Positions 43,925-56,560 are shown, counted from the first letter of the stretch. The stretch is 64,000 bases of DNA from Candidula unifasciata (GCA_905116865.2 CAJHNH020002524.1:261001-325000); one strand, 5' to 3'. Program-made: numbers and translations. The notes: generated by a model from the sequence alone, not told the origin.

Positions 43925-44212
43925 ACATAAGTAAAAAGATCCCCTTTCACGCCTTAGACGCATCGGTTATATGGGAAGGGCGTCCCATATTTTTACAGAC
44001 CCTTCGGCACGGGATGGGTAAGGTGGTTAGCATTACGCCTGCCGTCTTTACTTTTCCAGGACAGCCATCCTGGTACCTATTTTAGGCTGGGTTGAGCAGC
44101 TACGCTCCATACCAGGATACAAATCCACGCAGCCAGCAGTGGGTTTCGATCGCGGTACGTTGGAATTATGAGTCAGCCTCGCAATGCCTAAGCCACAGAC
44201 GCCGCTTAGTAA
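43925..44212 (-). mobile_element. SINE-A (A1) copy, minus strand
   Basis: AAAGATCCCCTTTCACGCC, GACGCATCGGTTATATGGGA, ACCTATTTTAGGCTGGGTTG and the reversed head GGTTTCGATCGCGGTACGT...CCTAAGCCACAGACGCCGC. Confidence 0.88.
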
Positions 44213-44689
44213 GACATACATAATATAAATGTGAAAACTTTTCCCATACGGAATAAGCATGAAATGAAACCAATCCCAGGTTGCCAGAACACATTGGTCA
44301 ATTATACAGTCTATCAGTATCCACGGTAGCTCAACCTGCAGATTCTTTGCAGACATCAATAGGGTACACAAGATGCTCCCCCTCCCCTCTTACTCCCATG
44401 GGAAATTACATCGTCTCTGTATTCTCCAGCCTTATGTGACATAGCCACCGAATGCCACAAGGGACTGATCTACAAAGCGTGAACTGCATTTTAACTAGTC
44501 CTTGGTACCAGTGCCAATGGTATCTTTCTATAGCGCCTCTGACAAGTCGTTTGTTGAGAATTCAAGACATGACGTTTGATTAACAGTTGGTTTTATACTT
44601 ATGGCGGCACCGTGGATCAGATTTGACATATTCAGAACTTGCTCTAGTAGATTATGGACTTCGTTATGACAAAATTACTCCATAAGGGA

Positions 44690-44945
44690 AAGTAAAAGAA
44701 GTAAAAGTAAAGTAAAATAAAGGACCCATTTTCACGCCCTTGGGCGTATTGGGTATTTATGGTAAAACCGATATTTTATAGACCGATTGGCCGCCTTCTA
44801 CTTCCCATGACTATACCTGATACCCCTTCAAGACTGGGTCGACCTAAATGTCAAGGTCATTTTTAAAAATGTCTGCCTCCTTCAGGACTCGAACCCACGG
44901 ACTTCCGATCCGCATGCGAGCATATAGCCACTACTCCACTGCAGC
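44690..44945 (-). mobile_element. SINE-A (A2) copy, minus strand
   Basis: The (AAAGT)n-like tail 44690-44720 is followed by TTGGGCGTATTGGGTATTTA, GACCGATTGG, GACTGGGTCGACCTAAATGT and the reversed head GGACTCGAACCCACGGACTT...CATATAGCCACTACTCCAC. It carries a deletion of about 30 bp in the middle. Confidence 0.85.
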
Positions 44946-45214
44946 AGAATAGAATGAAAATTTATGTCTGCGTGTTTAGTGAACATCAGCTGTGAGTACA
45001 TATGGTCCAGGGGGAGCTACAGGACAGACAAGAAATGTTATATATATATGCGTGAACAGTAGAACTGTTCTGTTTGATGTCACGATTCTGTGTATTTGCA
45101 AGCTTCACACAAACATTGCAACATTTTCTGTCATCTACAGGGAAGTATAAGTATAATGCATTCTGACACGCAATGTTTTTCCGAGCACATAAATTGCGCT
45201 CTGTCGCTCAGACG

Positions 45215-45325
45215 GTCGTGTTTAGCGGTGTAGTTCAGTAATAAAATCGCTTGCCTAATAGACTGATGCACCTGTGTTCGAATCAACACTGAAGTGGAGC
45301 TGTAACAGATTGACGTCAGTTGGCC
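45215..45325 (+). mobile_element. tRNA-like SINE head
   Basis: AGCGGTGTAGTTCAGTAATA (A-box-like) and CACCTGTGTTCGAATCAACA (B box). The internal spacing suits a tRNA head but the arms pair poorly. Confidence 0.5.
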
Positions 45326-45769
45326 ATTTGGCTTATAGTGCGTTTTAAAACTCCTTAGATTTTAAAAAACCTTCTAGAATTTACAATTTTACAAGTGCTG
45401 CTGTTTTCTTTAAGCGGCGAATTTCTGTATTGTTTATTTGACTAATGAATTATGTACCAATAAAAAACACAATATACAGTAACTGATACAAATGTGGAGA
45501 ATGTTTGGAAATCAGTTACATGCGCAGCGATGGGAAGTGATCATTTTGATAGCCTCAGTGAAAACTCAAGCGAGACTTATTCTGCAGAGTAACATGCCAC
45601 TGAAGTGATTGCAATTTGATGTTTGCAAAAGTTCGCCTTACTCACTTTTTTGTTACTGTAAGCATTTTGACAATTTGCTGTGAATGGATGTCGGCTTTGA
45701 ATGGGTGCATTTCTTCTTCTTCACATACCGCTATTAAAGCAAAATACAAACTATGTATTTTGTTAATAT

Positions 45770-45794
45770 ATATTAAAAAAAAAAAAAAAAAAAA
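45770..45794. repeat. Poly-A run
   Basis: About 19 A after ATTAAA. It precedes the Rep-B copy. Confidence 0.9.
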
Positions 45795-45824
45795 GATTTC
45801 ATGGACATCGCTTTTCGTCAATGT

Positions 45825-46062
45825 AAGCTTTCCCCCATTTGGGATGAAATTGTTGTCTTACTTGAAGCCCTACCCTGGCTTCTGCCCGAGGGCTCAGAAT
45901 ATTGCCGGGCCATAAATATAGCCTAGCCATGGATATGGCCATGACGGCTGAAAAGGGTTTCTGGGACCTCTCCAAGGGTGATTCTCATCTGCATTGTGGC
46001 GCTTTGTGTCACCGGGTGTTTATTGCTTGTGTGATGTCCCGGTGAGCTACAACTACATACCT
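45825..46062 (-). repeat. Rep-B copy, minus strand
   Basis: GAAGCCCTACCCTGGCTTCT, GGATATGGCCATGACGGC, GGGACCTCTCCAAGGGTGAT, GCTTTGTGTCACCGGGTG and TGATGTCCCGG. It ends near ACATACCTACGTACC. Confidence 0.82.
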
Positions 46063-46719
46063 ACGTACCTTGACAGATTGAATGCCAAATTTCCACAACT
46101 TACACTGAACGGTTGCTGAATTATATGGTTTTTTTTTAAAAAGTTCGACAAGATTTCTAGAACGGGCTATAGTAACAGTTGTAAAGCAACTTTATTTCCC
46201 TCATCAGTCACACATAGGACATGTGATGTAGTCTTCTTTTTGTGTGTCCTATTCAACGTCAGCGTCTTTTCTGTTACCTCTTGGTCCACTGGAGCTTGTT
46301 AAGTTCTCTTTAACAGATGCACATGTGTTATTCTATCTCTAGAAATAGAACTAGTTATCCTCATATTATCACGATCACAAACCTCATATGTAGATATATG
46401 GCAAACATTATATATCCACGCCCTTAAAGGATTGAACCCAAACCCTGTGTTATCCTTCAAGTCACTGCTAGGCACACCTTAAAGTCACGACGTGTGTGGG
46501 CACGCGTATGTGTGTGAGAGATTGTGTGTGCAAAGTGAGGAAGGTGGGAAAGGGGACTTACCTGTGGTGAGGTAAATGGTTTGTCTGTGATGTATAGTCA
46601 CAAGAGATAGATATTCTTGAACGAGGAGAGGAAATTATTAAAAACAAAAATATAAGGAAAGATACATCACCAGACATTCCCATTTGTTGGTAGAAATGTG
46701 TGTGGCCTGTTGCACTTCT

Positions 46720-46725
<6 letters not shown>

Positions 46726-46789
<64 letters not shown>

Positions 46790-46790
46790 T
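46726..46790. repeat. (CT)n then (GT)n
   Basis: About 22 CT units run directly into about 9 GT units. Confidence 0.95.
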
Positions 46791-47368
46791 TTTTAATTTT
46801 AATTAATGGTATTCTCTTAAATTAATTATTAGGTGCTATGGAAGGTAATCCATTAGCTCTCGCTCTCCCCTCCCCCTTTTTTTGCCTCTCTCTCGCCCTC
46901 ATTCTATCTCCATTTCCTACTGTCTGTTTACATGTCTCATACTTTAAGAATAATAACCAACAATTTATTGTAGATAGCCTTCACATGTCGGGTTATCTAT
47001 CAGTCCTTCTTATCCTGCCCACACAACACTAGCAATTAAACATCTTTAAAGAAACCTGACAAAACAGTTTTATTTTCTCCTTATTTACAGTTTGTGTTTT
47101 ATTTTTTCTTAAATTATTTTATCTGTATATTTTATCTCATCTCTCTCGCTGCTTATATTCTTGTTTCTTTATTTGCGAACATTCAATTTACGGCAGGGAC
47201 ATTTGTTCTGTTATTACCTCTCCATTAACTCCTTTCTGGAAGGGAACAACGTTTCATTCTTTGTTTGTTTAAATGTGTCATTCCGTGAATTCTGTCTTTT
47301 TTTCTGTAATGTACTTATTGTATTTTTATTCTCTTCATTAACAAGCTCGCTTTTCCTTTTCCCTATTT

Positions 47369-47488
47369 CTTCCTCTTCTTCTTCTTCTTCTTCTTCTTCT
47401 TCTTTTTCTTCTCCTTCTTCTTCTTCTTCTTCTTCTTCTTCTTCTTCTTCTTCTTCTTCTGCTTCTTCTTCTTCTTCTTCTTCTTCTA
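47369..47488 (+). repeat. (TTC)n tract
   Basis: About 120 bp of TTC with few interruptions. Because PDE1 is on the minus strand, this tract and 35550-35663 are GAA on the coding strand. No SINE-C body was recognised next to it. Confidence 0.95.
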
Positions 47489-47769
47489 ATACAATTTTCT
47501 ACAAAACTAATAAAGATGCCTAGATCAACAAATTAACTAAGCTTATTTTAAAGGAATGTCAAGAAAAAAAAACAATAACAATGCATCGACAATATAAATT
47601 TAGTCGATTTCTCACACATAATGTTACTGTGGTGAATGTTGATGTGTTTTGGTATCCCCCCCCCCCCTTTTTTTTTTTTTTCTCTCAAAAAAAAAAAAAA
47701 AAAAACCCCATGATTTTAAAGTTATCTGTGAAGGCTCATCGTGTGCGGTGGGAAAGAAAGATTAAGTAA

Positions 47770-47895
47770 TTGGTTTGCAGTTGATTATGGAATGAAGCAG
47801 GGATACACTTTATCTCCCCTAGCAAATGGCATAGCTGTTGACTGGGTGATGAAACAATTGCTGTGCTGGAAACATTGACATTGACTGAGTGAAGA
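47770..47895 (+). mobile_element. LINE RT fragment
   Basis: VDYGMKQGYTLSPLANGIAV then DWVMKQ matches the RT motif GVRQGCVLSPLLFNxxxD of LINEs. Stops follow within 15 codons. Confidence 0.7.
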
Positions 47896-48650
47896 CCACA
47901 GTATGGGAGGATCTCGGTTTTTCAAATGCTGTTGTTCCGCTAAGTAAGAACAGCAATGTTATGAACAGAAAAAGATCATTTATCAAATATGGTTCCAAAT
48001 GTTGGCCTAAAATAAGTTACGAAACTACAAACAAACTCATGGGACTAGTAACAGATCAAGCAGGTGTAACAATGGAGACATGATAAATTAAGCAACATAA
48101 TAATTGGCCTATTTATGTTGTATTCTTGATAGTAAAGCAAACATTAAAAAAGTCACTATGACACTCATTGGCCTGGAGAGGCATCCTCAGCTTTTGAAAA
48201 CCCAAATAAATTTTGGAATTCTATACTGTATAGTTTTAGAACCAAGTTGCATATTTTCAATCCTAATGTCATCTCAGTTGTAACGCATACCACTGAAAGT
48301 TAGAGAACAAATAAATACATGCAATGAAACCTAAATGCATCTGAAAAACAAATGCCTTTGGAATATGATGAATATAAAATGGTATAAATTTACGAGGGAT
48401 GGGAAAAAAAAAATAATTTCAATGCCCGGGAAACCATGTTGTAAACAGGCACAACGAATGTATGTCTTGCGATGAAGATTGACAACACGGAGAAGATGGC
48501 GCTAAGTTGGACATATTCAGAGAACAAGAAAATCAACAAACAGCAGCGTGACCATTCGTCCCTGCCCTCGGGTCGGTACTACAGAAAACACACTTACTGT
48601 CGCGTTTTGTTAAAATAAGACACAACAAGAAATTACCTCGAGAATAGAAC
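47896..48650. other. Unassigned intronic sequence
   Basis: No gene or family recognised. Confidence 0.5.
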
Positions 48651-48654
48651 ACAC

Positions 48655-48955
48655 ATTTAAAGTTATCCCCGTTTGGGTTCCGGGACCCCATTGTGGGGGA
48701 AAAAGAATAGACCCACTGCCTTCCCTACAAGCATGTCGTAAGAGTCGATAAAGTGGGAGTTTCCATTAAAGTCGTAGTGAATCTGCCTGAGAAGCAAGGA
48801 AACAACAGTCTGCATTCAAATAAGTCAGATGTGTAAAATGGATGTGCACGCAACACTGGGTTTCTGGAACAAGTCTAAAGTCAAGAGGTGGATGAAGAAC
48901 CAGAACTTTCCGCCGATGTTTACTGTCGGTAAACGAGAAGAAAAATAAAAAAAAG
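48655..48955 (+). mobile_element. SINE-C copy, plus strand, with short tail
   Basis: GGGTTCCGGGACCCCATTGT, AGACCCACTGCCTTCC, AAGCATGTCGTAAGAGTCGA, GTCTGCATTCAAATAAGTC, AACTTTCCGCCGATGTTTAC and end GAGAAGAAAAATAAAAAAAA. The tail has drifted to A-rich. Confidence 0.8.
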
Positions 48956-49049
48956 TTATGTCTGTAGACCTTATTAGATTTCATAGTTGTTAAAAAAAGT
49001 TTAACGCACGAAGTGTATTTGGGAGAATTTTTGTTGTAGCATGTTTTGA

Positions 49050-49185
49050 CCCTTCCCCTCCCCCACCCCTAATCCTTATTACGGTTAAAGTTGACCGTTC
49101 CCCTCCCTCACCCCTAATCCTTATAACGGTTAAAGTTGACCGTTCCCCTCCCTCACCCCTAATCCTTATTACGGTTAAAGTGCAT
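49050..49185 (-). repeat. 45-bp minisatellite, three copies
   Basis: The unit is CCCCTCCCTCACCCCTAATC then CTTATTACGGTTAAAGTTGACCGTT. Read on minus it gives a 15-residue repeat, explaining the open frame. Confidence 0.92.
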
Positions 49186-49389
49186 ACTGTTTTCTGTGCT
49201 TCCTTGCCGACCATGGTCTGGGTTTTAAGTATCGTCTTCGGAACCTATAATTCCCCCCCCCCCCCCCATTCTCTCTTGCCGGCTCCAAGCGTCCAGACGT
49301 GTCAACTATGCCTGTATAATTTCAATTTCATAAGGCAATCTGGAATGTCTCGGACTTTTCATATGCTTGGGATGAATCCTTTGTGAGGA

Positions 49390-51590
49390 GCTGGCAGAAG
49401 TTTCACAGTCCAACCAACACCTACCAACCATAAACCAACTATCAACCAACTACCCACCAGTTAACTCCTGTGAAGGTTTCTGACATTACCACTCGGTGGG
49501 GACAGATAACTCAAACAGCCTACCAGTGCAAGAGCTTGGTGTAGCTCAGAGTCCCTGTTGTGACTTAACTGGTGGGAGAGACTTGCTGAATACCGGTACA
49601 GTTGCTGTGTCCTCTATGGTGAAGTACTCTTTCACTACCTGATCCAGTTGAGCAGAATTACCGGAGTCAAAGACAGTCGAATCATCAGGAGCTGAGGGAG
49701 GCATCATAGACAGAAAGAGGCTAAGTGCAGTTTGATGCCTTATGTGCTTTATTCCTCATAGCTCCTATGTTTCCCAATGATGATAAGATGTCATCTCCAG
49801 GACCTGCTGTCTGTGTAGTATCTTTGGTATCTAGACATTATTTTCTGAGATTCTTCCACTGATAGCTGGAATTTGTTTCACTATTATATATCTATTTTAT
49901 ATTGATTACATGCATTCATTTTCATGGCTGACTTAGGTGTCTCTATTTCACCTTTTTAAGTGTTTAGCAGTTGTGTGTGTATGTATCTTCATTATACGTG
50001 TTAACATGGTTATGATAATGAACTATCATAACCTGGGGGCTTTCTTTAGTAAGTAGTGGGGTGTCCAGTCAAGTGTGCCTAGGAATATTGTAGTTATATA
50101 CTGATATATTTTGAAGTGCCAATACTTGAGTTGCCCTACTCCAGAAATAAGTTGAGCGTATATTGGCCACGGATATTCCCTTAGACCAATACGAGCCAAA
50201 CGACTCAACATAATTATTTCTGAGTGCTGTTGGTTCTGAAGGAGAAATCTTACATTAGGCACGCGACAGGAGTGATATGTGACAGAACAACATATCCCCC
50301 AAAATCTGTGTCCTTTTACAAGATAGCTGCGATATTTGCGCCTCTCTGCCGACATATCCGACTTCTGTAGGCATTTGTTTTTTCCGGGTTAGCCTTTCTG
50401 GGGACAGTGACAAGCAATCCAATCCCGTCTCTAATATAACGATGCTGTTATTAATAGCTTGAACACTGATTCATTTATCACTTGTCTTTTTTCTTTCCTC
50501 ATTTTATTTTCACAAACATGTTTGGCTTTCAACTGTTGCCCCATTTCGCGTATAATTTGTTTTAAGGCAAAAACTAAGAACATTTTTTTCCACCTCTCTT
50601 CTCGCTATGCTCGCAAAATTTAACTTCTCTTCTCAATCTGGTTTGATGAAATTAGGCAACGCTTGCACCTCTAAATATTTGAATATTTTGCTTTCTTGCG
50701 TGTTAATCATCGAATATTCTTCTCAAAAAGCAATCTCTGCTGTCTCTAGTCTCTTAGTCATTTCTAAATGCATGTAGAACACTCGCATCAACACAGAAAA
50801 TCTTGCCAAACGTATGCCTTATTGAAAGGATGTTTGTTCGTGCTGGATTGTTTCTGTTGTGCCTAGTTTTATTAAATTCTGTGTACACGATGTTTCTGGG
50901 ATGGCAATGTATTGCTTCTATCACACGTTGCTAGTGCCTTGTTGGACGTGGCTGAATAGCTTGTATGCGCAAATCATTCCGCGAGCTTTGCCAGTAGGGA
51001 ATTTATTCTGTTGGCAGGTTTAACCATATTCGACCTGTCTTGAGAATAAGGTCAAACCACACACGCACTATGAGCCTCCAGGCTGGGCAGAGCCCTGACA
51101 ACGCACTGCTGTAGATAGAATTGTTATATTACGGAAACAAGATCAAGTAAAGGCACTGTGTTTGTAGAAAGCAGTGAAACTAGCCAGACGACTGGTGAAA
51201 TTACGACAGGAGAGCTAATCCGAAAGGAAGTCGACAACCAGACTACCACAGACAGAAAAGTAGTAAACCTTCAGAAACAGATATCACTTGTAAATGCCTT
51301 ATGTCGATGATTTGACACATAGTAAGTAGTAAACAATTTGAAGGGTCTTTGTAATTATTATTAAAAAAAATGTTTTGCCTTCCATTCTCTTATAGATTAT
51401 TTTTTTTTTCCTTTATTTAATTTTAGTTTTATAGATAAACTATTCATTTTTTTTATCTCTGTGCTACGTCTTGTGTTAGCTGTCATTATGTAACCTTTAT
51501 TCACAAAACAGAGCATTATTTTCGTATGTGCATATCTACTGTAGTAAAGGGTAACAGCTGTTTTGCAATCTTTCTACACTGACTTTTGCT
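49390..51590. other. Unassigned intronic sequence, 2.2 kb
   Basis: The 109-codon minus frame at 50026-50355 has no recognised domain and no splice or codon evidence. The rest is AT-rich. Confidence 0.5.
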
Positions 51591-51594
51591 TCCA

Positions 51595-53815
51595 GATATA
51601 CCCAGACAAACTTAGCTACCAGGTGTGCCCAGACTAACTTAGCTCCCAGGTATACCCGGACTAACTTAGCTCCCAGGTATACCCAGACTAACTTTGTTCC
51701 CAGGTACACCCAGACTAACTTAGCTCCCAGGTATACCCAGACTAACTTAGCTCCCAGGTATACCCAGACTAACTTTAGCTCTAGCTATACTCACACAATA
51801 CCCAAACTAACCTGGCTAACATACATACCCAGACTAACTTTGGCTCTAACTATACTCACACAATACCCAAACTAACCTGGCTAACATACATACCCAGACT
51901 AACTTTGGCTCTAACTATACTCACACAATACCCAAACTAACCTGGCTAACATACATACCCAGACTAACTTTGGCTCTAACTATACTCACACAATACCCAA
52001 ACTAACCTGGCTTACATGAATACCCAGACTAACTTTGGCTCTAGCTATACTCACACAATACCCAAACTAACCTGGCTAACATACATACCCAGACTAACTT
52101 TGGCTCTAACTATACTCACACAATACCCAAACTAACCTGGCTTACATGAATACCCAGACTAACTTTGGCTCTAGCTATACTCACACAATACCCAAACTAA
52201 CCTGGCTAACATACATACCCAGACTAACTTTGGCTCTAACTATACTCACACAATACACAAACTAACCTGGCTAACATACATACCCAGACTAACTTTGGCT
52301 CTAACTATACTCACACAATACCCAAACTAACCTGGCTAACATACATACCCAGACTAACTTTGGCTCTAACTATACTCACACAATACACAAACTAACCTGG
52401 CTTACATGAATACCCAGACTAACTTTGGCTCTAACTATACTCACACAATACACAAACTAACCTGGCTTACATGAATACCCAGACTAACTGTGGCTCTAAC
52501 TATACTCACACAATACCCAAACTAACCTGGCTTACATGAATACCCAGACTAACTGTGGCTCTAACTATACTCACACAATACCCAAACTAACCTAGCTTAC
52601 ATGAATACCCAGACTAACTTTGGCTCTAACTATACTCACACAATACCCAAACTAACCTGGCTAACATACATACCCAGACTAACTTTGGCTCTAACTATAC
52701 TCACACAATACCCAAACTAACCTGGCTTACATGAATTGTTGTTGTTGTTGTTATCGATCCAGCGGCGCATGAGCTTTCGCCCTTTGGCCCAATGCCATGT
52801 AGTGGAATTTGCATGTTTTCACAAGCTGTTCTTTTCCTCCGTACAAGGTGTTCCACTTGTCTGGTCTCGGAGGGAGTAGCGTTCTTCTTGTCTCACTGAG
52901 TTTTGGGCACTCAAAGAGATGGTGTTCAACAGTTTCGTAGGGGTAGTTACATAGCTGGCACTCTGGGGGGCTTACATGAATACCCAGACTAACTGTGGCT
53001 CTAACTATACTCACACAATACCCAAACTAACCTGGCTAACATACATACCCAGACTAACTTTGGCTCTAACTATACTCACACAATACCCAAACTAACCTGG
53101 CTAACATACATACCCAGACTAACTTTGGCTCTAACTATACTCACACAATACCCAAACTAACCTAGCTAACATACATACCCAGACTAACTTTGGCTCTAAC
53201 TATACTCACACAATACACAAACTAACCTGGCTTACATGAATACCCAGACTAACTTTGGCTCTAACTATACTCACACAATACCCAAACTAACCTGGCTTAC
53301 ATGAATACCCAGACTAACTTTGGCTCTAACTATACTCACACAATACCCAAACTAACCTGGCTTACATGAATACCCAGACTAACTTTGGCTCTAGCTATAC
53401 TCACACAATACCCAAACTAACCTAGCTTACATGAATACCCAGACTAACTTTGGCTCTAACTATACTCACACAATACCCAAACTAACCTAGCTTACATGAA
53501 TACCCAGACTAACTTTGGCTCTAACTATACTCACACAATACCCAAACTAACCTGGCTAACATACATACCCAGACTAACTTTGGCTCTAACTATACTCACA
53601 CAATACCCAAACTAACCTAGCTTACATGAATACCCAGACTAACTTTGGCTCTAACTATACTCACACAATACCCAAACTAACCTAGCTTACATGAATACCC
53701 AGACTAACTTTGGCTCTAACTATACTCACACAATACCCAAACTAACCTGGCTAACATACATACCCAGACTAACTTTGGCTCTAGCTATACCCAGACTAAA
53801 ATTGGCTCCAGCGGT
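51595..53815 (+). repeat. 65-bp minisatellite, about 28 copies plus variant edges
   Basis: The main unit starts AACTTTGGCTCTAACTATAC, then TCACACAATACCCAAACTAA, and ends CCTGGCTAACATACATACCCAGACT. Alternative halves CTTACATGAA and CTAACATACA mark two subtypes. The left edge (51595-51790) and right edge (53785-53880) consist of shorter related ACTTAGCTCCCAGGTATACC units. A LINE scrap interrupts it at 52736-52968. Confidence 0.96.
52736..52968 (-). mobile_element. 5'-truncated LINE inserted in the satellite, with 12-bp TSD
   Basis: The minus-strand frame reads PPECQLCNYPYETVEHHLFE, CPKLSETRR, NTLYGGKEQL, CKFHYMALGQRAK, then a stop and a (CAA/AAC)n tail. This is the CCHC C-terminus of a LINE ORF2. 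The satellite sequence GGCTTACATGAA occurs on both sides (52724-52735 and 52969-52980), as expected for target-primed reverse transcription. The coding part is free of stops. Confidence 0.9.
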
Positions 53816-54024
53816 TCCCAAATTAACCTGGCTCCCAGTTATACCCTGACTTATTTAGCTCCCAGGTATACCCTGATAATATTGGTACCAGACAATGTCT
53901 AGCGAAAACAGGCAGTGAGCTTCATGCTGTCGACACCAATCACCGTGTGTCCCGTATGGTACATATGTTGCTAGTTATTTTGCATACGTTGCTAGTCATA
54001 TTTATCAGAGAGAGCAACAGAACA

Positions 54025-55050
54025 CAAGACATGTTTGTTGACATTTATAGACCAAGAAAAAGCCTTTGATAGAGTCCACAGGAATATGTTGTGGGAATGT
54101 ATGAGGGAAAAGATAATCAGCTATCTCATTAATATTTGCACAAGCCTGTACACACCTAGTAAATGCTGTATACGATCAAAGGCAGGGTTGTCAAGAACTT
54201 TTAAAGTAAATTCTGGTGTGCGTCAGGGCTGTATACTACAGCCGGCTTCTTTTTATAACATACATGGATACCATATGTAAGGAAATGAACTTTAATCATG
54301 AAGAAGATATTACAGAATTACTATCCGCCAACGACCAGGTACTCATAGCCGAAAGTACGGAATGCCTACAGAACCACCTAAATCAAATTAGTAACAAAGG
54401 GGAGGAATATAACATGAAAAAAAAAAAATAATAACAACACTACGAATACAGAGACAATGGTGATGGGAAGACAGAAATACAATTTAGAAATTAAATTAAA
54501 AAACAACACCTAGAGACAAGCAGAGGAATTTCAGTATTTTGGAGCAATTTTCACATCCGACGGAAAACTGCACAGAGAAATCGGCTCGAGATGCGCCAAA
54601 ACTAATCAAGTAATGGGGCAACTATCTCCCCTGTTGACACACAAGCAGATACCCCGGAGTACTAGGGTGAATCTTATCAGAACTATTTTTTGGCCAACGC
54701 TATGCTATCAGTACCAAACGTGGACACTTACATCCTCCAATGAACGTACAATTGTGACAACAGAGGTGGAATGCTTTAGAAGAGCTGCAGGAGTTTCAAG
54801 GAAAAACAGAAAACAAAATCACGAAATCAGACAAATGATAGGAATAAAACCAGTCTTACAGGTCATCAAAGAACAATAAATGAATTGGTTTGGACACCTC
54901 ACGGGCATAGAGCTAGTGGAAGACCTCAGAAAACATGGAGTGATGGCATTAAGAACAGCCTTACAGAAATGAACATCAGTCTTAATAGTGCTCTTGACAG
55001 ATCTCATCACCGAATGTTACATCTTCCCCCCTACACTTCGATGAGGTACA
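54025..55050 (+). mobile_element. LINE, RT palm to 3' end, broken
   Basis: TFIDQEKAFDRVHRNMLWEC, VNSGVRQGCILQPASF, a damaged catalytic loop (LLSANDQVLIAES in place of FADDxxL), FLPTLCYQYQTWTL-like text, FRRAAGVSRKNR and WFGHLTG follow in order over several frames. It continues as SGRPQKTWSDGIKNSLTEMN and runs into a GAA tract. The YADD aspartates are lost, so it is inactive. Confidence 0.87.
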
Positions 55051-55055
55051 AGGTG

Positions 55056-55355
55056 GAAGAGAAGAAGAAGAAGAAGAAGAAGAAGAAGAAGAAGAAGAAG
55101 AAGAAGAAGAAGAAGAAGAAGAAGAAGAAGAAGAAGGAGGAGGAGGAGGAGGAGAAGAAGAAGAAGAAGAAGAAGAAGAAGAAGAAGAAGAAGAAGAAGA
55201 AGAAGAAGAAGAAGAAGAAGAAGAAGAAGAAGAAGAAGAAGAAGAAGAAGAAGAGAAGAAGAAGAAGAAGAAGAAGAAGAAGAAGAAGAAGAAGAAGAAG
55301 AAGAAGAAGAAGAAGAAGAAGAAGAAGAAAAAGAAGAAGAAGAAGAAAAAGAAGC
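55056..55355 (+). repeat. (GAA)n tract at the LINE 3' end
   Basis: About 300 bp of GAA with a GGAGGAGGAG block near 55135. It follows the LINE end directly (GGTGGAAGAGAAGAAG), so it probably grew from the LINE tail. Confidence 0.95.
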
Positions 55356-55800
55356 TAGTAATATTTTATAGAGCAATCGGCACAGCTAGATCATTGTCAC
55401 TCTAACCTATCCTGCTGACTCCCTGCAGAGGTAAAAAAAAAGGGCAAGGGATGCCGAGAAAGCTAACCGGGCGACAACTTGTCAAAGCCAAATGTGTTGG
55501 CGGGAAGGCGCAAATAAGTCAATTTTCGAAAGATAATGTCAGGAGGTGATGTTAAACAATGCGTGGGGGAGAGGAGGGGGGGGGGGAGGGGGCATACGTG
55601 TTACCATGTATAGAAGTTATCACCTTTTAAACTGTTTTCATAGATTATCATACGCTTTGTTAAAGATGGATGAAGAGACGGATGAATGAATGGATGGATG
55701 GATGACAGACAAGCGAGCTACTGCTTCATTCATAGGAACATTTTTTATTAATTCTTATTTGAAGTGAGAGCGGTTTAATGCATTATACACAGGAACATCT
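55356..55800. other. Unassigned sequence between LINE tail and (CT)n
   Basis: It starts with a SINE-A-like scrap (TTTTATAGAGCAATCGGCAC), then a G-run at 55577-55592 and GGAT repeats at 55680-55705. A (CT)n tract lies at 55806-55850 and (CA)n at about 55923-56000, close to the PDE1 splice donor at 56051. Confidence 0.6.
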
Positions 55801-55802
55801 GT

Positions 55803-55854
<52 letters not shown>

Positions 55855-56051
55855 CTCTCTTTGTCTCTCTCACTCCCCTCTCTATGTCTCTTCTCTCTCT
55901 CTCGCTTCCCTCTTTTTTAAAGACACACACACCCATTTGCATATACATTCACACACACACACACAAACACACATATATAGACAAACACACACACACAAAC
56001 ACTGCAAATATACAAACGGCCTAGCCACAGAGAGCCATAACACACTAATAC

Positions 56052-56165
56052 CTGGTTTCGTCAACGTAAACAGTTTCCAACACGCTGGCTGCATACTCAA
56101 GGTTCTTTTTCATGTCATCTTTGTTGAGTTCATCCTTCTCCAATCGCCGTACCAGGTTTCGTAGT
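56052..56165 (-). CDS. PDE1: PDE1 exon (N-terminal regulatory domain), 114 nt, phase 2-2
   Basis: The acceptor TGACTGTTGCAG precedes A56165. The exon encodes LRNLVRRLEKDELNKDDMKK, then NLEYAASVLETVYVDET, and ends AG|GTATTAGTG. It matches the PDE1 N-terminal domain (Pfam PDEase_I_N), which in vertebrates reads LRCLVKQLERGDVN...LKKNIEYAASVLEAVYIDETR. The split arginine is completed by G4883 after a 51-kb intron, and the phases fit. It lies between a (CA)n/(CT)n region and a reversed LINE 3' end, only about 50 bp from the LINE's (CAT)n tail. Upstream exons were not recognised up to 64000. Confidence 0.95.
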
Positions 56166-56213
56166 CTGCAACAGTCAGACACATTATTATATAACACATT
56201 TATCTACGCTATA

Positions 56214-56221
56214 GTTATATC

Positions 56222-56271
<50 letters not shown>

Positions 56272-56560
56272 CATCATCATCATGTTTCAGCAGATTCTTT
56301 ACAGGAGGCTGTCCTAATCACGGAACGCCTGAAAGTCTCTCTTAATCTAGCAATTCACCAGCCCTATATGCTTGCATTGCCACTTCATCTTGAATGTCTT
56401 GTAACCACCACCTTCGCGGTGGTCGGCCTCGTTTTCGGGAAAGTGTACCCACCATTACGGTTAATGTCTTGGTCCCCGTGGAGGTCAACATGTCCAACAC
56501 ATATCAGTTATCGGGACAGGATGCTGTTTATGCGCAATTTCTCGTTCACTTACAGATCAT
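56214..56560 (-). mobile_element. LINE 3' end, minus strand, with (ATG)n tail
   Basis: Minus-strand pieces read VGHVDLHG, RKRGRPPRRWLQDIQDEVAM and later ERLSGVP. They end in the microsatellite 56218-56283, (CAT)n on plus. It sits immediately upstream (in gene sense) of the PDE1 exon. Confidence 0.72.

Noticed and set aside
50026..50355. 109-codon minus-strand open frame
   Set aside because: No recognisable domain, no splice context and no repeat family. It is likely chance.
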